A DNA stretch of 8,030 nt from CAG-791 sp002394525 (GCA_946536955.1 CAMNFJ010000129.1:1-8030); one strand, 5' to 3'. Counted from the stretch's first letter, positions 1-6,257 are shown. Made by a program: numbers and translations. The notes: generated by a model from the sequence alone, not told the origin.

Positions 1-55
1 GCAACTTGACGAGTCTCAGAGCCTTTACGATACTTTTGACCTTTACATCATTAAA
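1..55 (+). repeat. Left 55-bp terminal inverted repeat
   Basis: These 55 bases are the exact reverse complement of 7974-8028, and identity stops at base 56 (t here, a in the other copy). The right copy is followed by two more bases (ac), so the left copy may be cut by the window edge and the true repeat may be longer. No transposase gene lies between the copies. The pair could be the ends of two oppositely oriented copies of one insertion sequence, or the recombination sites of an invertible segment. It could equally be an assembly boundary, since 55 is a common assembler k-mer size. What is seen is the exact repeat; its nature is inference. Confidence 0.9.
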
Positions 56-180
56 TGATATTTCAGAATAAACCGGAGGCTCGATCCTATGGAAAAGCCC
101 CGGCCCCTTCAGGCTGCCGGACCAGCAATATTCTGCTGCAGGCCTGCCGGGGATCAGGAAAGGAGATATAAGTCACAGGA
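36..180 (+). promoter_or_regulatory. tcdA leader with weak promoter-like boxes and GC hairpin
   Basis: TTGACC at 36-41, inside the inverted repeat, is followed 17 bases later by TATTTC at 59-64. This is only a fair sigma-A-type match. The leader then holds a short GC stem pairing CCCCGGC (98-104) with GCCGGGG (146-152). A strong Shine-Dalgarno GGAGG (75-79) sits 9 bases before an ATG at 89 that is out of frame with tcdA. The Shine-Dalgarno nearest tcdA is AGGAG at 161-165, 15 bases from its ATG, which is unusually far. No known riboswitch was recognised. Confidence 0.25.
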
Positions 181-906
181 ATGGAAAAACAGTTTATCAG
201 GAGCCGCATGCTCCTGGGGGCCGGGGCAATGGAAAAACTCGCCGCGTCGCGGGTCGCGGTCTTCGGCGTCGGCGGTGTCGGCGGCTATGTGGTCGAGGCC
301 CTGGCCCGCAGCGGCGTCGGGGCCCTGGACATCGTCGACAATGACACTGTGGCCCTGTCCAACCTCAACCGCCAGATCATCGCGACCATGGATACCCTGG
401 GCAGGGACAAGGTCGAGGTCATGGCGGAGAGGATACGGTCGATCAATCCCGCGGCCGTGGTCCATATGCACAAGTGCTTTTACCTGCCCGAGACGGCGGA
501 CCAGTTTGATTTTACCAAATATGATTACGTGGTCGACGCCATCGACACGGTCTCTGGCAAGATCCAGCTGATCCTGCAGGCAAAGGAGGCCGGAGTGCCC
601 GTCATCAGCGCCATGGGGGCCGGCAACAAGCTGGATCCCTCCCGCTTTGAAGTGGCGGACATCTACAAGACCTCGGTCGATCCCCTGGCCAGGGTCATGC
701 GGCGCGAGCTCAAAAAGCGGGGGGTGAAGTCCCTCAAGGTCGTCTACTCAAAGGAGGAACCGGTCACCCCTCAGCAGGAAGAGACAGAGGAGATCCCGGA
801 GGGCTCCTCCCGGAGATCCACGCCCGGCAGCCTGGCCTTTGTGCCCTCCGTTGCGGGACTCATTCTGGCCGGAGAAGTGGTCAGGGACCTGGTAAGCCTG
901 GTCTGA
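181..906 (+). CDS. tcdA: tRNA threonylcarbamoyladenosine dehydratase (TcdA/CsdL)
   Basis: This 241-residue protein belongs to the E1-like ThiF/MoeB superfamily. The known role of the family is ATP-dependent dehydration of N6-threonylcarbamoyladenosine at tRNA position 37 to its cyclic form (ct6A), in the cytoplasm. The Rossmann glycine motif GVGGVGG is at about residues 29-35, followed by the acidic VDND stretch (52-55), NLNRQ (61-65), the VVDAID segment (117-122) and SAMGAGNKLDP (143-153). These are typical of TcdA rather than of ThiF or MoeB. Length is close to that of family members. An in-frame TAA at 169-171 forces the start to lie downstream. ATG 181 is chosen because it keeps the family's N-terminal RMLLG..AMEKL block, although AGGAG is 15 bases upstream. 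ATG 208, with AGGAG 4 bases upstream, is a poorer alternative that would trim this block. The gene appears to stand alone, followed by a palindromic repeat. Confidence 0.93.
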   Translation: MEKQFIRSRMLLGAGAMEKLAASRVAVFGVGGVGGYVVEALARSGVGALDIVDNDTVALSNLNRQIIATMDTLGRDKVEVMAERIRSINPAAVVHMHKCFYLPETADQFDFTKYDYVVDAIDTVSGKIQLILQAKEAGVPVISAMGAGNKLDPSRFEVADIYKTSVDPLARVMRRELKKRGVKSLKVVYSKEEPVTPQQEETEEIPEGSSRRSTPGSLAFVPSVAGLILAGEVVRDLVSLV

Positions 907-927
907 GCGGGTGAATAACAGAGGAAG

Positions 928-1075
928 GAGTCGCAGGGAACCTGAGTCGCAGGGGACGGTGAGTCGCAGGGGACGGTTCTATTGACTCATTTTTGAGAAG
1001 CAAAAATGAGTCAATAGAACCGTCCCCCGTGACTCAGAACCGTCCCCCGTGACTCAGAACCGTCCCCCGTGACTC
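928..1075. repeat. Multi-unit GGGGACGG/TGACTC palindromic repeat array
   Basis: Three head-to-tail units on the left (928-942 degenerate, 943-959, 960-980; core GAGTCGCAGGGGACGG) face three units on the right (1016-1035, 1036-1055, 1056-1075; each AGAACCGTCCCCCGTGACTC, exactly 20 bp). The core is a perfect 27-bp stem, 969-995 with 1001-1027, around the 5-base loop AGAAG. With one mismatch and one wobble the stem extends to 960-1036. No U-run follows, so it is not a classic intrinsic terminator, though the stem could protect mRNA ends. It resembles REP/BIME-type elements mobilised by Y1 (RAYT) transposases; that link is inference, and no such gene is in the window. Confidence 0.93.
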
Positions 1076-1113
1076 ACTTCCCCAGGCCTGTCAATTTAAG
1101 AAAGGAATAAACT

Positions 1114-2253
1114 ATGTACAAGAATCTACTCGACACTCCCAAGCTCGGTTTCGGCCTCATGCGGCTTCCCACCCTGGAGGGCGATCCCGACGCGATCGAT
1201 CTGGACCAGGTCTGCAAAATGGTTGACCTATTCATGGAGGCGGGGCTGACCTATTACGATACGGCCTATGTCTACGGAAAGGACGGGGCCTCGGAAAAGG
1301 CCGCGAAGGCCTGTCTGGTCGACCGCTATCCCCGGGAGAGCTTTACCCTGGCGACCAAGATCAACGCCTGGCTCCTGGCAAAGGACGAGGCTGCCTGCAA
1401 GGCCCAGTTCTACACCAGTCTGGAGCGGACGGGCGCGGGATATTTTGATTACTACCTGCTGCATGCCCTCCAGTCCAACACTTATGAAAAATACGACCAG
1501 TATCACATCTGGGACTACGTGGCGGACCTCAAGAAGCAGGGCCTGATCAAAAATATGGGCTTTTCCTTCCATGCCTCCCCGGACCTGCTGGACAAGATCC
1601 TGACCGAGCATCCCGAGGTGGACTTTATTCAGCTCCAGCTCAACTACGCGGACTGGGAGGACCCGTCCGTCGCGTCGCGCGCCAACTATGAGGTCGCCCG
1701 CAGGCACAACAAGCCCATCGTGGTCATGGAGCCCGTCAAGGGCGGGACCCTGGCCAATCCGCCCGCGCCGGTCCGCGAGATCCTGGAAGCCGCGGAGCCC
1801 CATATGTCCCTGGCTTCCTGGGCCATCCGCTATGTCGCGTCTCTTCCCGGGATCCTGACGGTCCTGTCCGGCATGTCCAACGTGGCGCAGATGGAGGACA
1901 ACCTCTCCTATATGGGCAGGAATGCCTTCCGCCCCCTCAATGAGGCGGAGCAGGAGACGATCCGCAAAGCCCAGGCCGCGCTGGCCGCCATTCCCTCCAT
2001 CCCCTGCACGGGCTGCAGCTACTGCACGGCCGGATGTCCCCGGAACATCCCGATCCCGGATATCTTTGAAGCCAGAAACAGCCAGATGGTCTACGGCAAG
2101 ATCAAGGAGGGCCGGGAGGCCTATGACCGCGACACGGCCGGAAAGGGAAAGGCCTCCGACTGTATCGCCTGCGGCCAGTGCGAGGGCGCGTGTCCCCAGC
2201 GCATCAATATCATCGAGCGCCTGCAGGACTGCGCGGCTGTCTTCGACAAATGA
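1114..2253 (+). CDS. Aldo/keto reductase with C-terminal 2x[4Fe-4S] ferredoxin domain
   Basis: This 379-residue protein has an N-terminal aldo/keto reductase barrel (about 1-290) and a C-terminal dicluster ferredoxin domain. The barrel carries the expected catalytic tetrad: Asp49 in YYDTAYVYG, Tyr54, Lys82 in ATKINAW and His117 in YYLLHAL. The tail has two CxxCxxCxxxCP motifs, Cys298/301/304/308 and Cys350/353/356/360, each able to bind a [4Fe-4S] cluster. Members of this architecture (COG1453-like) are common in anaerobic Firmicutes. They are presumed cytoplasmic NAD(P)H- or ferredoxin-linked oxidoreductases of unassigned substrate, so I give no substrate and no gene symbol. The start at ATG 1114 follows AAAGGA (1101-1106) with good spacing. 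The gene is preceded by the palindromic array and followed by a 225-base gap, so it is probably monocistronic. Confidence 0.93.
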   Translation: MYKNLLDTPKLGFGLMRLPTLEGDPDAIDLDQVCKMVDLFMEAGLTYYDTAYVYGKDGASEKAAKACLVDRYPRESFTLATKINAWLLAKDEAACKAQFYTSLERTGAGYFDYYLLHALQSNTYEKYDQYHIWDYVADLKKQGLIKNMGFSFHASPDLLDKILTEHPEVDFIQLQLNYADWEDPSVASRANYEVARRHNKPIVVMEPVKGGTLANPPAPVREILEAAEPHMSLASWAIRYVASLPGILTVLSGMSNVAQMEDNLSYMGRNAFRPLNEAEQETIRKAQAALAAIPSIPCTGCSYCTAGCPRNIPIPDIFEARNSQMVYGKIKEGREAYDRDTAGKGKASDCIACGQCEGACPQRINIIERLQDCAAVFDK

Positions 2254-2478
2254 ATGACGGCGGGACTGCGCCAGCTGCCCGCATCCCTCGCGTGATCTGA
2301 GGACGGAGCCTTTTCCTGCTGATTTGCATAATCTTTATAAGCCAAACCTGGATTTTTTGTGATGTTTTTACAAAAATCTATTGAAAAAGCCCTGTACCTA
2401 TGAAAAAATAATAAAGGCATATCCCGGTCATAACGAATCTGGGATAGATAAAGACCAGCAGCGGAGAGCAGTTTGGAT
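2254..2478 (+). promoter_or_regulatory. AT-rich upstream region of dgkA
   Basis: This gap is far more AT-rich than its surroundings from about 2325 to 2450, which suits a promoter. TTGAAA (2381-2386) and AATAAT (2407-2412) resemble -35 and -10 boxes, but their 20-base spacing is too long for a confident call. A 6-bp inverted repeat, TATCCC (2420-2425) with GGGATA (2441-2446), lies downstream and could be an operator or a leader hairpin. GGAGA at 2464-2468 is the likely ribosome binding site. GCGGG (2260-2264) can pair with CCCGC (2278-2282) just after the reductase stop, but no U-run follows, so a terminator there is unproven. Confidence 0.3.
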
Positions 2479-3210
2479 ATGACAGAAGCAGATAGGGATT
2501 TTTATTCGGATACAGAGAGAACAAGCAAAAGGGCCCCGGCCGGGGTGTCACAGGAAAAGCCGGATAAACTGCCGGCAAAGCCTGCGAAAAAAGCCTCCGG
2601 GAAATCGGCGGACGGATCCGGGGGCAGGGCATCTGGAAAAACCGTGTCACGCACTGCGGCAGAGGCATCCGGAAAAACCGTGTCACGCACTGCGGCAGGG
2701 GCATCCGGAAAAACCGTGTCACGCACTGCGGCAGGGACATCCGGGAAGTCTGACAGCCGCCGCTCCACAGCCGCCCGGAAGACAGACCGGACAGCGGGCA
2801 AGCGGCAGACGGCCGGAAAAAACCGCAGCGGCAGAAAGAGGACCGGCAGACAGCCCCTGCCGGAGAGCTTCTCCCATGCCTTTGACGGAATCCTGATCGG
2901 GACAGGGGAGAGAAACATGCGGATCCACATGGGCTTTGCCCTCCTGGTCGTGATCTTCGGCCTCCTGCTGCAGATCTCTGTGACCGAGTGGTGCCTGTGC
3001 TTTGTCCTCTTCGGCCTGATCATGGGCCTGGAACTGGTCAATACCGCTGTCGAGGCGGTGGTGGACCTTGTGACAGAGGAGTACCATCCGCTGGCAAAGC
3101 GGGCCAAGGACGCCGCGGCCGGTGCCGTCCTCATTGCCGCGGTCATGGCGGCGGTCACGGGCCTGATTATTTTCATCCCCAGGCTTTTATACGCGTTGCG
3201 GCTGATCTGA
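2479..3210 (+). CDS. dgkA: DgkA-family lipid kinase (diacylglycerol/undecaprenol kinase) with long basic N-terminal tail
   Basis: This is a 243-residue protein when read from ATG 2479. A TTG at 2473 is in frame, but only 4 bases separate it from GGAGA (2464-2468), whereas ATG 2479 has 10. Residues 128-243 are a complete prokaryotic DAGK domain with three hydrophobic segments (about 142-156, 160-178 and 193-214). Its catalytic block matches E. coli DgkA: Glu165, Asn168, Glu172 and Asp176 in ELVNTAVEAVVD, then His183, Lys190 and Asp191 in the AKRAKD stretch. The family phosphorylates membrane diacylglycerol or, in Gram-positives, mainly undecaprenol, feeding the cell-wall lipid carrier pool. 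Family members are usually about 110-140 residues, so residues 1-127 are extra. This tail is rich in Lys, Arg, Ser, Ala and Gly, predicted disordered, and carries three 12-residue repeats (51-86). It should lie on the cytoplasmic side and could bind acidic lipid or nucleic acid; that is inference. Confidence 0.88.
   Translation: MTEADRDFYSDTERTSKRAPAGVSQEKPDKLPAKPAKKASGKSADGSGGRASGKTVSRTAAEASGKTVSRTAAGASGKTVSRTAAGTSGKSDSRRSTAARKTDRTAGKRQTAGKNRSGRKRTGRQPLPESFSHAFDGILIGTGERNMRIHMGFALLVVIFGLLLQISVTEWCLCFVLFGLIMGLELVNTAVEAVVDLVTEEYHPLAKRAKDAAAGAVLIAAVMAAVTGLIIFIPRLLYALRLI
2629..2736 (+). repeat. Three 36-bp in-frame tandem repeats inside dgkA
   Basis: The units are 2629-2664, 2665-2700 and 2701-2736, almost identical, each coding ASGKTVSRTAA plus E or G. 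A partial fourth unit begins at 2737 (TSGK). The period is a multiple of three, so copy-number change would keep the reading frame and alter only the length of the basic tail. Confidence 0.95.
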
Positions 3211-3511
3211 ATCAATGTGAGCCATGACTTTGCGTTTCGAGCCATGTGAGTCATGGGGACGTATCAGTCCGGCTCCTTTTTGTGAGTCAATGACCCCGGT
3301 CATGACTGCCCGTTTTAGATTCTTTTCATATAGTTTCCAATTACATGTTTCTTAAGACACAGTCTGTTAACACTTTTCTGTGACGATTGTGTTGTGCGGA
3401 TATCCGCCAGCCGGATACCGCGTTGGTAAAAATCGACAGGTTCGTGCCGGAGCGACACGGACAGATTGTCGGATGTTCAGGTTGTTTCGCTCCGGAAAGA
3501 GAGGAATTGAA
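3211..3511. other. Intergenic gap with degenerate GGGGACG/TGACTC repeat and phasin leader
   Basis: No convincing gene lies in these 301 bases. The stretch 3218-3306 holds degenerate relatives of the 928-1075 repeat: GAGCCATG occurs twice (3219-3226 and 3239-3246), then GTGAGTCATGGGGACG (3246-3261) and GTGAGTCAATGACCCC (3282-3297). GAGCC (3239-3243) can pair with GGCTC (3270-3274) just before CTTTTT, a weak candidate terminator for dgkA. TATAGT at 3329-3334 looks like a -10 box, but no good -35 sits at the right distance. A 12-bp palindrome GCGGATATCCGC (3396-3407) lies in the presumed phasin leader. An in-frame GTG at 3380 could extend the next gene, but it lacks a matching ribosome binding site. 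Confidence 0.5.
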
Positions 3512-3928
3512 ATGGCAATGGACAAAATCGGTGATGGACTCAAGAAGGTTCTCCTGGTCGGAATCGGCGCTGCCGCGACGACAGTGGAAAAGTCCCAGCA
3601 GATCATTGATGATCTGGTCAAAAAGGGTGAGATCACAGTCGAGCAGGGCAAGGAGCTCAACAAGGAGCTGCAGCACAATGTCAAGAAGACGATCGACGCC
3701 CGCAAAGCGGATGCAGGAAATATCGAAGAGAAGCTTTCCAAGATGACCGCAGAGGAACTTGCCTTCCTCAAGGCCAAGATCAAAGAGGCCGAGGATGCGA
3801 TCGCTGATGTGACCGGAACCGCGGAAGGTGATGAGGCCGCGGCCGCTTCCGCAGAGCTGGATCAGATGGACGATGACCTCAAAAAAGAGGGCTATGCACC
3901 TGCCACTGAGGACAAGGACGCGGAATAA
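3512..3928 (+). CDS. Phasin-family (PhaI/PhaF-like) small protein
   Basis: This 138-residue protein begins at ATG 3512, behind GAGGAA (3501-3506). An upstream GTG at 3380 would add 44 residues with no clear ribosome binding site or family resemblance. The N-terminal part (about 6-60) resembles phasin-like proteins of Clostridia: an amphipathic helix with a hydrophobic patch (LKKVLLVGIGAAATTVEKS), then the IIDDLVKKGEITVEQGKEL segment. A long, probably coiled helix follows to about residue 100, and the last 35 residues are acidic and Ala/Asp/Glu-rich. True phasins coat polyhydroxyalkanoate granules. No PHA synthase gene is visible here, so a role at a membrane or lipid surface, or as partner of the downstream UbiB kinase, is inference. 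A terminator and a repeat array separate the two genes. Confidence 0.75.
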   Translation: MAMDKIGDGLKKVLLVGIGAAATTVEKSQQIIDDLVKKGEITVEQGKELNKELQHNVKKTIDARKADAGNIEEKLSKMTAEELAFLKAKIKEAEDAIADVTGTAEGDEAAAASAELDQMDDDLKKEGYAPATEDKDAE

Positions 3929-3981
3929 GAGGCCGGGTCTTCTCAGATCCCTCAGAGCTGTGAAAAAAGAAATGATGAGCG

Positions 3982-4028
3982 GCCCGCAGCGGGTCGGCGA
4001 CAGAGCCGAGGCCCGCTGTGGGCGTTTT
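3982..4028 (+). terminator. Intrinsic terminator after the phasin-like gene
   Basis: Bases 3982-3993 pair with 4012-4023 (12 bp, one G-T wobble). Then 3994-3997 pair with 4006-4009 after a 2-base bulge, leaving an 8-base loop. The stem is very GC-rich and is followed by GTTTTCG, a short U-run. It lies 53 bases past the phasin stop, so transcription may be reduced before the UbiB gene rather than fully stopped. Confidence 0.7.
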
Positions 4029-4107
4029 CGTATGCTGTATTGACGGAGCCTGAAAAATGCAAAGTGCCCGCAGGTTGCTGTCCCGGTTCCGAAGGGACTG
4101 TGGTCAG

Positions 4108-4251
4108 GGATGGACCGTGACAGGAATGGACCGTGACAGGAATGAGCTGTGACAGGAGTGAGCTGCGACAGGACTGAGCTGTGACAGGAATGGACTGTGG
4201 AAGGGATGTTCCGTGACAGGAGTAAACTGAGACAGGAGCAGACTGAGAACC
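4108..4251. repeat. Nine degenerate 16-bp tandem repeats before the UbiB gene
   Basis: Nine back-to-back 16-bp units run at 4108, 4124, 4140, 4156, 4172, 4188, 4204, 4220 and 4236. The approximate consensus is GAATGRRCTGTGACAG. The GTGACAG end is best kept and the middle units differ by one to four bases; a 17-base relative precedes at 4091-4107. Because 16 is not a multiple of three, neither strand would keep a protein repeat in phase, so this is probably not coding. There is no unique spacer between units, so it is not CRISPR. The array ends about 70 bases before the UbiB start and could be transcribed leader, a protein-binding array or simple slippage DNA. Confidence 0.9.
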
Positions 4252-4318
4252 GGGACCATGCTCATGCAGGCGGGGACCGGACCGGGGACGAGAAAGAGTC
4301 GGGGAGTACGGGAGTATT

Positions 4319-5911
4319 ATGGAAGAAAACAAGGCTAGAATGGACAACCGCTCCAGGACCAGGGAGATCCGCGAGGTCCTTTTCCGCAATAAGATCACCA
4401 GAGGTGTGACGCCGGAGAAGCTCAGGGTCATTCTGGAGGAACTCGGTCCCACCTATATCAAGCTCGGCCAGATCATGTCCCTGCATTCGGATATCCTGCC
4501 CAGGGCCTACTGCGATGAGCTGATGAAGCTCAATTCCGAGGTGGCCCCCATGCCCTTTTCGGATGTGGAGGAGGTCATCAACCGGTCCTACCGGGAGGAC
4601 TGGCACCAGGTATTTTCATCGATCGAGCAAAAACCGCTGGGCTCCGCTTCCATCGCCCAGGTCCACAGGGCGACCCTGCGGTCCGGGGAGGATGTCGTCA
4701 TCAAGGTCCAGCGAAAGGGCGTCTATGACACCATGGCCAGGGACATCGGTCTGCTCCACCGCCTGGTCCACCTGATGCCCTCCGTCGGAGGGATCAAAAA
4801 TGTCGTCGACCTGGGCATGGTCCTGGATGAGATGTGGGCGGTCGCCCAGGAGGAGATGGATTTCCTCAAGGAGGCGGCCAATGTCGAGGAATTTGCCCGC
4901 AACAACGCGGAGATCGCCTATGTGCGCGTCCCCCATCTCTATCACGAATACACGACCAGCAGGGTCATGGTCATGGAGTATGTCGGCGGCTGCGCCATCG
5001 ACGACAGGGACCACCTGCTGAGCAGGGGCTATGACCTGCAGGAGGTGGGCCGCAAGCTGATCAACAACTACATGAAGCAGGTCATGGAGGACGGCTTTTT
5101 TCATGCCGATCCCCATCCGGGCAATGTCAAGGTCCATGACGGCAAGATCGTATGGATCGACATGGGCATGATGGGACGCCTGTCCGCCCGGGACAAAAAG
5201 CTGATGGAAAGGGCCATCCGGGCGATCGCGGTCAGCGATATCGCGGGTCTGGAGAGTACCATTCTGGAGCTGTGCGACTCCAACGGCCGCGTGGACGACG
5301 GCCGGCTCTACAGGGAACTGAGGACCCTGATTGAGCGATATGGAAAAATGTCCCTGGGCAGTATCGATATCGTCGATTTTTTCATGCAGATCCTGGATAT
5401 CATGAAGGAGCACGGCCTGCGCCTGCCCCACGGCATGACCATGCTGGGACGGGGTCTCAACCACATTCAGGGGGTCCTGTCCGAGATCAGTCCGGACATC
5501 AATATGATGGAGATCGCCGCCGCCCGCATCCGCGAAAACGCCATGGAAAACTTCGACCTGAAGGAGGAGTTGAAAAAGGGCGGCAAAAAGATTTACACGG
5601 CGGCCTACAAGAGTGTGGAGATCCCGCCCCTGGTCAAGAGCGTTCTGGAGGAATATCTCAAGGGCCAGGCCGAGATCAGCATCAGGCTGGATGCCACCAG
5701 AGAGATGTCGAGCCTGCTCAGACGCCTGGTCAGAAATATCGTCATGGGCCTGTGGGTCATGGCCCTGCTGATCGGCTCCAGCATCATCTGCACGACGGAC
5801 ATGCATCCCAAGATGCTGGGGATCCCCGCCCTGGGCTTTTTCGGCTTCATGCTGGCCTTCCTGATCTGCCTGTATATCTTTGTGAGGCACTGGCTCACGC
5901 GCAATAAATAA
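4319..5911 (+). CDS. ubiB: ABC1/AarF/UbiB-family atypical kinase, membrane-anchored
   Basis: This 530-residue protein has the ABC1/UbiB protein-kinase-like fold and two C-terminal membrane helices (about 473-493 and 501-524), the usual bacterial UbiB length and layout. Signature motifs are intact: the KxGQ motif with Lys48 and Gln51 in YIKLGQ; the Ala-rich nucleotide loop PLGSASIAQVH (106-116); Lys129 in VVIKVQR; the EEMDFLKEAAN segment (178-187); the catalytic HADPHPGN (262-269); and metal-binding Asp281 in DMG. Family members support isoprenoid-quinone or lipid metabolism through ATPase-like activity. Since Clostridia of this type usually lack ubiquinone, the real substrate is unknown and the symbol marks the family only. 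The start ATG 4319 has GGAG only 4 bases upstream (4311-4314) and GGGGAG at 4301-4306. The phasin-like gene upstream suggests a functional pair. Confidence 0.93.
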   Translation: MEENKARMDNRSRTREIREVLFRNKITRGVTPEKLRVILEELGPTYIKLGQIMSLHSDILPRAYCDELMKLNSEVAPMPFSDVEEVINRSYREDWHQVFSSIEQKPLGSASIAQVHRATLRSGEDVVIKVQRKGVYDTMARDIGLLHRLVHLMPSVGGIKNVVDLGMVLDEMWAVAQEEMDFLKEAANVEEFARNNAEIAYVRVPHLYHEYTTSRVMVMEYVGGCAIDDRDHLLSRGYDLQEVGRKLINNYMKQVMEDGFFHADPHPGNVKVHDGKIVWIDMGMMGRLSARDKKLMERAIRAIAVSDIAGLESTILELCDSNGRVDDGRLYRELRTLIERYGKMSLGSIDIVDFFMQILDIMKEHGLRLPHGMTMLGRGLNHIQGVLSEISPDINMMEIAAARIRENAMENFDLKEELKKGGKKIYTAAYKSVEIPPLVKSVLEEYLKGQAEISIRLDATREMSSLLRRLVRNIVMGLWVMALLIGSSIICTTDMHPKMLGIPALGFFGFMLAFLICLYIFVRHWLTRNK

Positions 5912-5958
5912 CAATGTCTGCTTCGCAGACTTTGTTAAAGTCTGCTTCGCGGACATTG
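5912..5958. repeat. Double-hairpin inverted repeat after the UbiB gene
   Basis: Bases 5912-5933 are an imperfect inverted copy of 5937-5958 around the loop GTT; the mismatches fall mainly in the TTC/GAA centre. Each arm is itself a small hairpin: GTCTGC-TTC-GCAGAC in the left arm, and the same with one G-T pair in the right. The element starts right after the stop codon and has no U-run, so it looks like a small extragenic palindrome rather than a terminator. Confidence 0.8.
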
Positions 5959-6024
5959 TTCAAGCCCGGTATGCAGGCTTTTCCGGCAATTCCGGGAAAG
6001 GGACGTCAGAAAAAACATAAGAAA

Positions 6025-6076
6025 AAACATAAGAAAAAAAGGACGATCGATCGACCGTCCTTTTTTTCTTATGTTT
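6025..6076. terminator. Bidirectional intrinsic terminator between convergent genes
   Basis: A perfect 21-bp stem pairs 6025-6045 with 6056-6076 around a 10-base centre containing ATCGATCG. The GGACG/CGTCC core is followed on the + strand by TTTTTTTCTT (6061-6070). On the - strand it is followed by the complement of the A-run at 6032-6040. It therefore can stop both the UbiB transcript and the amidase-like transcript. Direct repeats of AAAAAACATAAG lie on its left flank (from about 6011). Confidence 0.93.
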
Positions 6077-6257
6077 GTCTGTGGCCGTCTGCCGAAAATG
6101 ATGGAGACAGCTGCGAGCTGCGTCTCTGCCGGTGCACTGCTCGCGCAAAAATAGTCAGGCGCCTGCGTCTCTGCCCGTGCAGGGCTTGCGCAAGATAAGT
6201 CACTTTGTTGCGTCCCCGGTGGCTCAAAATGAGTCACTTTGTTACGTCCCCGCTGAC
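6077..6257. repeat. Imperfect 39-bp and 29-bp direct repeats downstream of the amidase gene
   Basis: The 39-base segment 6119-6157 is repeated at 6164-6202 with about 80% identity, beginning TGCGTCTCTGCC. A second pair overlaps it: 6198-6226 and 6232-6260, each starting AGTCACTTTGTT and carrying CGTCCCCG and CTCA. Read on the - strand, this second pair contains TGAGTCA and GGGGACG, so it is a relative of the 928-1075 repeat. No gene was seen in this part of the gap. Confidence 0.8.

Noticed and set aside
89..571. 160-residue + strand ORF overlapping tcdA
   Set aside because: It lies mostly inside tcdA in another frame, has Arg/Ser/Trp-rich shadow composition and matches no family. Only its start context is of interest.
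928..1075. CRISPR array
   Set aside because: The units abut each other without unique spacers and occur in both orientations around a hairpin; no cas gene is near.
3380..3511. 44-residue N-terminal extension of the phasin-like protein from GTG 3380
   Set aside because: No ribosome binding site fits GTG 3380, the added residues do not resemble the family, and ATG 3512 has GAGGAA close upstream.
3952..4452. - strand ORF through the 16-bp array
   Set aside because: The repeat period is not a multiple of three and the frame overlaps the UbiB start, so an open frame here is chance.
4616..5956. 446-residue - strand ORF opposite the UbiB gene
   Set aside because: It is the antisense of a gene with every ABC1 motif intact. 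Long antisense frames are expected at this GC content, and the composition (His/Asp/Leu-rich) is typical of a shadow.
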